A stretch of DNA of 9,943 nt from Calditrichia bacterium (GTDB taxonomy: Bacteria > Calditrichota > Calditrichia > Calditrichales > Calditrichaceae): contig JALWEA010000341.1 in the NCBI GenBank assembly GCA_027039465.1, positions 1 through 9,943 of the forward strand, given 5' to 3'. The notes under the pieces are model-generated. The model saw only the letters and a program-made list of their open reading frames with translations, ran no database searches and had not been told where the DNA came from. The position numbers were made by a program, and so were the translations under genes. Of the stretch, positions 1 through 5,513 are shown in pieces (position 1 is the first letter of the stretch; each line of letters opens with the position of its first letter).

Positions 1-175
1 GTTCACCGTCCATAGGCACATCAATGACCAGCTCGCCGCGTTTGACCGTAAAAAGCAGTGCATCCGGCGCGGAAGGCCAAAACCAGTAAATCAATAACAA
101 GAGTAAAAGCAGGCCGCCCGTGGTTGCCCATTTGTGCGTTTTTAAAAACTTTTTGATTTTAGAAAAACCCGTCAT
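1..175 (-). CDS. Membrane-fusion (HlyD/RND-type) adaptor, N-terminal fragment
   Basis: This is the 5' end of a gene that continues beyond the left edge; 58 codons are visible. The ATG is at 175-173, and the upstream sequence holds only a weak GGGA-type ribosome site. The product begins with a short basic segment (several Lys by residue 15), then a single hydrophobic helix of about residues 17-33 containing seven consecutive leucines, then Trp-Pro and the segment TVKRGELVIDVPMDGE. A single N-terminal membrane anchor followed by 'TVKRGxLxxxVxxxGE' is the usual opening of periplasmic adaptor proteins of MacA/HlyD/RND efflux systems. The membrane-anchored form contrasts with the lipoprotein adaptor at 4134-5306. 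It lies 73 bp downstream of nadB on the same strand, so it may share its transcript. In this family the next gene is often an ABC or RND permease, which would lie outside the window. The family is fairly sure; the substrate cannot be told. Confidence 0.72.
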   Translation of the reverse strand, partial: MTGFSKIKKFLKTHKWATTGGLLLLLLLIYWFWPSAPDALLFTVKRGELVIDVPMDGE

Positions 176-248
176 CACATAATTTCCCGAAACTTATTGA
201 TTTTTTACACGGCGTACATCGTTTTGTTACTGCGATGTAAACACAACC

Positions 249-1817
249 TCACTCCCGGTAATGGCAACCCATGCTGCGTTTGTTCTCCCAGGCCGCAGAA
301 GTAACTAAAATAGCGGTTATTACGGCATTGCGCAAACCAATTAATTGGTCTGTCAATTTACTGACCCGATAGAAACGTTCGATTTCGTTTTCCAAATTGC
401 GTAAATCGCGTCTGGCTCGTTGCAGACGATGCGTTGTGCGTACCAACCCCACATAATTCCACATAATATTGCGAATGGAAATCATATCCTGATTAATTAA
501 AGCCGGATCCGGTGCGAAGGTACCGATTTCCTGCCAATCAGGGATGTCTTCCGCCGGATGCAAAGGCGTTTCCTTTAAAGTGCTCAAAATATGTTGCGCC
601 GAACTGGTGGCCCAAACCAGTCCTTCCAAGAGCGATGTGCTGGCCAAACGATTGGCGCCGTGCACGCCCGTACAGGAAACTTCGCCGGCTGCGTACAAAT
701 TTCGGATGTTGGTTTGTCCGTCCGAATCCACCAAAACACCGCCGCAGGAATAGTGAGCCGCCGGTACCACGGGAATCAAATCCTTGGTGGGATCAACCCC
801 GAATTCCAGACATTTTTGGTAGATAAAAGGAAATTCCTGCCGGATCTGTTCTTCGGAAAGATACGAGCGCATGTCCAAATAAACATGAGAAAGTCCTGTT
901 TGCAGCATTTCTTTGTGAATGCTGCGTGCCACCAAATCGCGTGGCGCCAAGTCTTTCCATTGGGCATCGTACTTTTGCATGAACGGTTTTCCGTCCGCAT
1001 CCACCAAACGTGCCCCGGCACCGCGAACCGCTTCGGAAATGAGAAACGTGGGTTTGTATTCATGGTAAAAAATGGTCGGGTGGAACTGAATAAATTCCAA
1101 ATTTACCAATCGCGCTCCGGCACGAAATGCCATTGCGATGCCGTCGCCGCGTGCGGCCGGAGGGTTAGTGGTTCGGTGGAAAATTTGCCCCAAACCTCCG
1201 GTGGCCAAAATCGTTTTTTTAGCCAAAACTTTGACCACGCTTCCGGATTGCTGATCAAAAAGATAAGCACCGACGCAGCGGGTCGGTTCGTACACCGAAA
1301 GCCGATTAAGCGCATGATGGGACGGTGTTAACAGATCGATGGCCGTGTGATTTTCCAACAAGCGAATATTCTTGCTTGCGCGCAAATGTTTGCCGATGGC
1401 CTCTTGAATGGCCTTGCCCGTGGAATCACGCACATGCACGATGCGCGCCAAACGATGACCGCCTTCCCTAGCCAGATCAAAACCGCCGTCGGCCGTGCGA
1501 TCGAATTCAATACCGAGACGTTCGATTAAAATTTTTTCCACCAAATCAGGGCCTTCCACGGCCAATTTATGAACGGCAGGCGGATAGCAATGGCCATCCC
1601 CCGCCTTCATGATATCCTGACTCAACCGTTGTGGTGAATCTCCCTGCCCCTTGTAAATAATTCCGCCTTGGGCGTAATAGGTGGAAGCGGCCTTTTCGCA
1701 CGTGCCGTGCATGGCCAATGTCACCGGCACACCGGCATCGGCCAGTAGAATAGCGGCAACCCCTCCGGCAATGCCGCCGCCAATAATCAGTACATCGGTT
1801 TTTATTTCATTGCCCAT
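249..1817 (-). CDS. nadB: L-aspartate oxidase NadB
   Basis: NadB is the FAD enzyme of de novo NAD synthesis. It oxidises L-aspartate to iminoaspartate, which NadA uses. The 522-residue product is close to the E. coli length of 540. The FAD dinucleotide-binding glycine motif GGGIAGG is at residues 13-19. The residues matching the E. coli catalytic and substrate set are present: E118, H246 in QFHPT, R293 in APRD, H355 in AAHYSCGG and R390 in HGANR. The second FAD signature, LYAAGEVSCTGVHGANRLAS, lies around residues 374-393. The C-terminal helical cap, rich in Arg (RLQRARRDLRNLE), is intact. HGANR with a substrate-arginine pattern separates it from succinate dehydrogenase and fumarate reductase flavoproteins. 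The ATG at 1817 has GGAAAG just upstream. It is the third nad gene in the transcription direction but is separated from nadA by 384 bp of repeats, so it may have its own promoter. Confidence 0.96.
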   Translation of the reverse strand: MGNEIKTDVLIIGGGIAGGVAAILLADAGVPVTLAMHGTCEKAASTYYAQGGIIYKGQGDSPQRLSQDIMKAGDGHCYPPAVHKLAVEGPDLVEKILIERLGIEFDRTADGGFDLAREGGHRLARIVHVRDSTGKAIQEAIGKHLRASKNIRLLENHTAIDLLTPSHHALNRLSVYEPTRCVGAYLFDQQSGSVVKVLAKKTILATGGLGQIFHRTTNPPAARGDGIAMAFRAGARLVNLEFIQFHPTIFYHEYKPTFLISEAVRGAGARLVDADGKPFMQKYDAQWKDLAPRDLVARSIHKEMLQTGLSHVYLDMRSYLSEEQIRQEFPFIYQKCLEFGVDPTKDLIPVVPAAHYSCGGVLVDSDGQTNIRNLYAAGEVSCTGVHGANRLASTSLLEGLVWATSSAQHILSTLKETPLHPAEDIPDWQEIGTFAPDPALINQDMISIRNIMWNYVGLVRTTHRLQRARRDLRNLENEIERFYRVSKLTDQLIGLRNAVITAILVTSAAWENKRSMGCHYRE

Positions 1818-1878
1818 TTTTTTCTTTCCGATCAGAATTAAATGGAATTGAAACTGAACGATTTTTTAATTGTCATCG

Positions 1879-1894
1879 TCCCGATAAATCGGGA
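1879..1894. repeat. Short palindrome TCCCGAT-AA-ATCGGGA
   Basis: A perfect 7-bp inverted repeat with two central A residues lies just upstream of the nadB start. In RNA it would fold as a 5-bp stem with a 6-base loop. The right arm's ATCGGGAT (1888-1895) has an inverse match, ATCCCGAT, near 1998-2005. It could be part of an intergenic repeat family or a weak operator or hairpin in the nadB leader. No function can be assigned. Confidence 0.55.
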
Positions 1895-2016
1895 TGTACC
1901 ACGATGTCAGGAACCATGGCATGCGCCACGGATTAGTGACATGAATTAACTGGGAATTAGGAACTGGGAACTTATACGACAACCATATCTCGATACGATC
2001 CCGATGGCGCGGTCTC

Positions 2017-2060
2017 TACTCGCCAACCGGTTGCCTTTGCCCGCGTTCGGTTCCCGAGTA
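2017..2060. repeat. Imperfect inverted repeat (13-bp arms)
   Basis: The arms TACTCGCCAACCG (2017-2029) and CGGTTCCCGAGTA (2048-2060) pair over 11 of 13 positions. The two mismatches are adjacent (CC facing CC) and form an internal loop. The apical loop is 18 bases. No run of T follows on either strand, so an intrinsic terminator is unlikely. Confidence 0.6.
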
Positions 2061-2062
2061 GT

Positions 2063-2075
2063 CCGCCTCAGGCGG
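2063..2075. repeat. Compact hairpin CCGCC-TCA-GGCGG
   Basis: A perfect 5-bp all-GC stem closes a 3-base loop, directly after the 2017-2060 repeat. It partly overlaps a longer pairing, GGGCGT (2074-2079) with ACGCCC (2092-2097). It is best read as one module of the intergenic repeat cluster. Confidence 0.5.
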
Positions 2076-2112
2076 GCGTACCAAGGGACGGACGCCCCAC
2101 CATATATCAATA

Positions 2113-2164
2113 GTAGGAGCGAGCGACGTAGCAATCCCCTTCATAGGAATTGCTTCGCCCCTAC
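2113..2164. repeat. Interrupted inverted repeat GTAGGAGCGA...TCGCCCCTAC
   Basis: The outer arms are GTAGGAGCGA (2113-2122) and TCGCCCCTAC (2155-2164), with one mismatch (A2118 facing C2159). Inner arms AGCAAT (2130-2135) and ATTGCT (2149-2154) pair perfectly. The outer and inner stems are separated on the left side only, by a 7-base insert GCGACGT (2123-2129). Without that insert the element would be a continuous 16-bp stem with one mismatch, which suggests a hairpin repeat that acquired a small insertion or duplication. It lies about 40 bp past the nadA stop codon but is not followed by a T-run. Confidence 0.6.
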
Positions 2165-2201
2165 AAATCCGGCATAAACACCCGAAAACAACTGAAACAA
2201 T

Positions 2202-3245
2202 CTACACAATCTCAATCATGCGTTGCACGGCCTTTTCGGCGCGTTGGCGTACGGACTCTTCCACTTCAATGACGTACTGATTTTTCCGCAAAGCCAACAA
2301 GGTATCTTCCAAGGTGATTTGCTGCATGTGCGGGCAACGATGCCCCTGAATGCGGATGATGTTCTTTTCCGGATGCGCCGCCGCGATGTTATCGGCCATG
2401 GAGCCCTCTGTCAACAGCAAATAAGAAGGTGCCTCATGTTCCTGCACAAATTTAATCATACCCGAAGTGCTTCCGGCATAATCGGCTGCCGAAGTGACTT
2501 CCAGGCTGCATTCCGGATGGGCCAACACCACAACGCCAGGATATTTCCGCCGCGCTTCTTCAATATCCCGAACAGTAAACAATTCGTGCACTTCACAGCG
2601 CCCGTGCCAACCGATGAGTTGATAATCCAAAACCGTATCCGTTGGTGCTTCGGGCCAGCCTTTTGTTTTGCTGGGAAAGATAATGTGCTTGCCTGTTTGC
2701 TGTGCCACATTACGCGCCAAGTATTCGTCCGGTAAGAAAATGATCGTGTCGCTCTTCAGCGATTCCACCACCTTGGCAGCATTGCCGGAAGTACAACACA
2801 CGTCGCTTTCGGCTTTGACGTCCGCATAAGTATTCACGTAGGTAACCACCGGAACGTCTGGAAATTTTTCTTTTAACAGACGCACATCTTCGGCGGTGAT
2901 GCTTTCCGCCAATGAGCATCCGGCATTTAGAGCGGGCAGTAAAACCGTTTTTTCGGGATTTAAAATTTTGGCCGTTTCGGCCATGAATTTCACCCCGCAA
3001 AAGACAATCACGTCTTTGTCCGTTTGCGCCGCCAGGCGGGAGAGCTCCAACGAATCGCCGGTAAAATCGGGAATGGAATGAAAGAGCGCTGGCTCCATGT
3101 AATTATGGCCCAAAATCACGGCATTCCGTTCCTTTTTCAATGCGTTTATTTGTACAGCCAATTCGGCTTTTTTGCGAATCTCCGCTTCCGGCAAAATAGA
3201 GCCGAGTTTTGCGGAAAGGTCTTTGAATATTTGATCAGCGTTCAC
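2202..3245 (-). CDS. nadA: Quinolinate synthase NadA
   Basis: NadA condenses iminoaspartate with dihydroxyacetone phosphate to quinolinate using a [4Fe-4S] cluster. The three cysteines expected to hold the cluster are C110 (in NAGC), C217 (in WHGRCEVH) and C304 (in GHRCPHM), counted from the GTG start. Other family marks are GHNY (46-49), GDSLELS (63-69), SGNA (153-156) and GSTSGM (258-263). An in-frame TTG exists at 3266, which would give 354 residues and overlap nadC. The GTG at 3245 is preferred because GGGG sits 6-7 bases upstream, it begins one base after the nadC stop, and it yields 347 residues, the same length as E. coli NadA. The C-terminus is intact. It shares a transcript with nadC and probably feeds it directly. 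Family identity is essentially certain; the start codon is likely but not proven. Confidence 0.95.
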   Translation of the reverse strand: MNADQIFKDLSAKLGSILPEAEIRKKAELAVQINALKKERNAVILGHNYMEPALFHSIPDFTGDSLELSRLAAQTDKDVIVFCGVKFMAETAKILNPEKTVLLPALNAGCSLAESITAEDVRLLKEKFPDVPVVTYVNTYADVKAESDVCCTSGNAAKVVESLKSDTIIFLPDEYLARNVAQQTGKHIIFPSKTKGWPEAPTDTVLDYQLIGWHGRCEVHELFTVRDIEEARRKYPGVVVLAHPECSLEVTSAADYAGSTSGMIKFVQEHEAPSYLLLTEGSMADNIAAAHPEKNIIRIQGHRCPHMQQITLEDTLLALRKNQYVIEVEESVRQRAEKAVQRMIEIV

Positions 3246-3246
3246 A

Positions 3247-4080
3247 TTAAGCCCCTTTTTTAACAAGTAAACTCAAATCCAAGGCTTTCACCGAATGGGT
3301 TAAGCTACCCATGGAAATGTAATCCACGCCGGTTTCGGCAATGCTGCGCACATTCTCAAGAGTCACATTCCCCGAAGCTTCCAACGGAATGCGCCCTGCG
3401 GTCAATTCAACCGCGCGTTTCAGCGTTGCCAAATCCATGTTATCCAACAGAATCCGATCGACTTTTAAAGCAAGCGCTTCCTGCAATTCATCCAAATTTT
3501 TGACTTCAACTTCAATACTTCGATTTTGGCCATCGCACCGGCGCACCTGATGCACCGCTTCACTAATGCTTCCGCAGGCGGCAATATGATTATCTTTAAT
3601 TAGAACCATATCAAACAACCCGAAGCGATGATTTTCACCGCCGCCCAGACGCACGGCCCATTTGTCCAAATAGCGCAGCCCCGGCACGGTTTTACGTGTG
3701 TCTAGAATTTTGGCCCTGGTTCCTTTTACGGCCTGCACCATATTACGGGTTGCCGTGGCAATTCCGGACATACGCTGCAGGAAATTCAAAGCCACACGTT
3801 CGGCCGTTAAAACGGTTCGGGCATTGCCCCGAATCACGGCCACGCGATCGCCATTCTCCACCGCCATACCATCTTGAACGAGACAGCGGATTTCCGTATC
3901 GGCATCCAAAAGACGAAAGGCGGCTGCAAAAACCTGAAGCCCGGCAATAATACCCTCTTCTTTGGCCCACAGCGTTGCTTCCGTTTTTTTAGTTTGATCA
4001 ATAGTGCAATTCGTGGTCACATCGCCGCTGCCGATATCTTCGGCCAAAGCCTGTTTTACGATTTCAATCCAATTTTCCAT
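3247..4080 (-). CDS. nadC: Nicotinate-nucleotide pyrophosphorylase (carboxylating) NadC
   Basis: NadC converts quinolinate and phosphoribosyl pyrophosphate to nicotinate mononucleotide, CO2 and pyrophosphate, ending the quinolinate branch of NAD synthesis. The 277-residue length is normal for the family. Visible signatures are EDIGSGDVTT (14-23), the N-terminal domain helix ALNFLQRMSGIAT (97-109), DTRKT-P (127-133), GGGENHR (146-152), KDNH (162-165), EVE (190-192), LDNM (212-215), EASG (234-237) and the closing ISMGSLTHS (255-263). These are the substrate- and phosphate-binding elements of the type II phosphoribosyltransferase barrel. The ATG at 4080 gives the standard family N-terminus, although only a weak A/G-rich ribosome site (GAAGAAG) lies upstream. 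The stop TAA (3249-3247) is separated by a single base from the nadA GTG, so the two are probably translationally coupled. The lipoprotein adaptor gene lies 53 bp upstream on the same strand. Confidence 0.96.
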   Translation of the reverse strand: MENWIEIVKQALAEDIGSGDVTTNCTIDQTKKTEATLWAKEEGIIAGLQVFAAAFRLLDADTEIRCLVQDGMAVENGDRVAVIRGNARTVLTAERVALNFLQRMSGIATATRNMVQAVKGTRAKILDTRKTVPGLRYLDKWAVRLGGGENHRFGLFDMVLIKDNHIAACGSISEAVHQVRRCDGQNRSIEVEVKNLDELQEALALKVDRILLDNMDLATLKRAVELTAGRIPLEASGNVTLENVRSIAETGVDYISMGSLTHSVKALDLSLLVKKGA

Positions 4081-4133
4081 GGCTAATTTTATTCTTCTTC
4101 AAAGATTTTTTTGCTTAAAAGCAGTCCAACGGC

Positions 4134-5306
4134 TCAGTCCTTTAGAATCATGCCTTCTTTCAAATCCCCTTTAACAAACACAAATCCGTTATTCAAACGT
4201 ACGGGATCAACCTGAAACGTTTTGCCCTGTTCATTGCACACGAACCATTGATTTTCTTCATGCCGCAGACACCATTCCGGAATTCGAAACACATTATGCA
4301 ACGTATCGGTAATGATCGTTGCCCTTACGGAAAGCCCTGGTTTCAAACGATAGTTTTGCCCGCAGTTTAAATAAACATCCGTTTCATACGCTTTAACGGT
4401 TCCGTCGTCATTTACCAAATCGGCTATTTTGGCAATTTCCTGCACACGGCCCGTAAAAGTTGTGTCGGGATAGGCATTGACCTGCAAACGTACTTTCTGC
4501 CCCTTTTTAATCTGCTCACGATCCACTTCATTTATCCTTAATACGGCCATCATCTTACTCAAATCCGCCACCTGCATCACCATCTGTCCTGGATAAACCG
4601 TTTCGCCTTCACGAATTTGCCGTGATCGGCCGCGGGCATTCCCGTAAACCGCAACGCCAGGTTGGGTGGCTACCAAGGTCATTTCTTTCAGCATGGCCGT
4701 AATCCGTTTAACATCGCCCAAAGCATGTTCGATTTCCACCAATTGCAAATGATATTTTGAATTATTGATGATTTTTTGCGCGGCAAGTTTCTTTTCGGCT
4801 TTTTTTAAATCCAAGGCCGATTTTTTAAGTTGCAAAGCCATGTCTTGCCGAACCGCATCGGATTCGTAAATTGCATCGCTCAGGCGGGCACTGTCGATTT
4901 GGAATTGCATGCGCATGGATTGAATGGTCTCCAACTGATTGCGCAAGTTCATGGCATTTTCTTCTTGTATTTGAATTAATTTTTGACGCGCCAGGGCTAA
5001 TTTGGCTTGCGCTTCATCCAATTTTTCCTGTACGGGCGCCGGATCAAATTTGACCAACGTATCGCCAATGTGCACAAACCGGCCTTCGGGTATTAAATAA
5101 ATAATGCGGTACTCCACATTCCAGTGCGAAGGCGCTTTAACCGTTTGAGCATTGATGGATTCCAAAAGACCGTTTTCGGTCATCACGATCAGCGAATCCC
5201 GCGTAACCCGGTTTACGGATTTTGAAGAATTATTGTGAATATTCTTACAAGAGAAAAAAAGAAGGATAAAACCAATGAAAGCCAAAAGGGAACGGATATT
5301 CAACAT
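4134..5306 (-). CDS. Lipoprotein membrane-fusion (efflux adaptor) protein
   Basis: This is a 390-residue periplasmic adaptor of the HlyD/MacA/RND type, which bridges an inner-membrane pump to an outer-membrane channel. Residues 1-20 form a lipoprotein signal ending in LLFFSC, with C20 the expected lipidated residue; the -3 and -2 phenylalanines are a relaxed lipobox. Residues 38-90 are the first half of the lipoyl/beta-barrel region, including VKAPSHW and the turn IPEGRFVHIGDTLVKFDP. Residues 91-209 are a long Lys/Glu/Gln-rich helical hairpin that looks like a coiled coil. The second half-lipoyl segment follows (ATQPGVAVYG, 213-222, and REGETVYPGQ, 232-241). The beta-barrel segment MAVLRINEVDREQIKKGQ (253-270) and the membrane-proximal tail (LKPGLSVRAT, 321-330) are typical. 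No permease or outer-membrane channel gene is next to it here. It may be first in a transcript with nadC and nadA. Substrate unknown. Confidence 0.85.
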   Translation of the reverse strand: MLNIRSLLAFIGFILLFFSCKNIHNNSSKSVNRVTRDSLIVMTENGLLESINAQTVKAPSHWNVEYRIIYLIPEGRFVHIGDTLVKFDPAPVQEKLDEAQAKLALARQKLIQIQEENAMNLRNQLETIQSMRMQFQIDSARLSDAIYESDAVRQDMALQLKKSALDLKKAEKKLAAQKIINNSKYHLQLVEIEHALGDVKRITAMLKEMTLVATQPGVAVYGNARGRSRQIREGETVYPGQMVMQVADLSKMMAVLRINEVDREQIKKGQKVRLQVNAYPDTTFTGRVQEIAKIADLVNDDGTVKAYETDVYLNCGQNYRLKPGLSVRATIITDTLHNVFRIPEWCLRHEENQWFVCNEQGKTFQVDPVRLNNGFVFVKGDLKEGMILKD

Positions 5307-5364
5307 AAAATTTGCCGGATTTTAATGATTTTTTATTTGCAGTAATAAAAAATTTTCATATTTT

Positions 5365-5393
5365 ATTATAAACATTCTAAAACCAATAAACAG
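5365..5393 (-). promoter_or_regulatory. Candidate promoter for the adaptor-nad block
   Basis: On the minus strand a perfect TATAAT (5370-5365) lies about 59 bp before the adaptor ATG. The hexamer at the standard 17-base spacing is CTGTTT (5393-5388), a poor -35. The surrounding spacer is very AT-rich, so a chance match is possible. If this is real, it overlaps the ribosome site of the small frame on the other strand. Confidence 0.3.
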
Positions 5394-5402
5394 GAATTTG
5401 CT

Positions 5403-5450
5403 ATGCTTATTAAATTTCTCGCCTTTCTGTTTCCCCAAACATTTTATTGA
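5403..5450 (+). CDS. Possible 15-codon leader peptide upstream of acs
   Basis: A short open frame, MLIKFLAFLFPQTFY, starts with ATG at 5403 and ends at TGA 5448-5450. AGGA (5392-5395) lies seven bases before the ATG, an appropriate Shine-Dalgarno spacing. The frame ends 63 bp before acs. The peptide is hydrophobic and aromatic and has no run of a single regulatory amino acid, so classical attenuation is not indicated. It may be a chance frame in AT-rich DNA. No function is proposed. Confidence 0.2.
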   Translation: MLIKFLAFLFPQTFY

Positions 5451-5500
5451 ATTTCTTAAATTTTACCTTCGAATACAACTTTTGTTTAAACCATCAATAC

Positions 5501-5506
5501 AGGAGG
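5501..5506 (+). promoter_or_regulatory. Strong ribosome binding site of acs
   Basis: AGGAGG is followed by seven bases and then the ATG at 5514. This is a full-consensus Shine-Dalgarno at optimal spacing. It fixes the acs start and stands out against the weak sites of nadC and the adaptor gene, implying high translation of acs. Confidence 0.85.
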
Positions 5507-5513
5507 AATTTCT

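Larger units (their letters stand above)
1818..2201. repeat. nadA-nadB intergenic repeat cluster
   Basis: This 384-bp gap contains no credible gene. It holds a series of short inverted repeats, listed separately: 1879-1894, 2017-2060, 2063-2075 and 2113-2164, plus the arms GGGCGT (2074-2079) and ACGCCC (2092-2097). There is also a short direct repeat, AACTGGGAA, at 1948-1956 and again at 1962-1970. The stretch from about 2000 to 2100 looks more GC-rich than the flanking DNA. Clusters like this are typical of dispersed REP/MITE-like intergenic elements; whether copies exist elsewhere in the genome cannot be seen from here. A 62-codon open frame on the minus strand (2134-1946) is composed of the repeats and is not considered a gene. 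Confidence 0.7.

Noticed and set aside
215..239. Inverted repeat TACATCG...CGATGTA after nadB
   Set aside because: The 7-bp stem has an 11-base loop and is followed on the nadB transcript by an A-run rather than a T-run, so it is not a supported terminator.
591..1331. 246-codon open frame on the plus strand inside nadB
   Set aside because: It is antisense to a well-supported nadB, and its translation resembles no family and is Arg/His/Gln-rich as expected of a shadow frame.
1946..2134. 62-codon minus-strand frame in the nadA-nadB gap
   Set aside because: It is made almost entirely of the inverted-repeat modules, has no clear ribosome site and shows no recognisable domain.
5367..5372. TATAAA as a plus-strand -10 box for acs
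   Set aside because: No -35 hexamer is found at suitable spacing and it lies in a run of A/T; the minus-strand TATAAT at the same place is the better, still weak, candidate.
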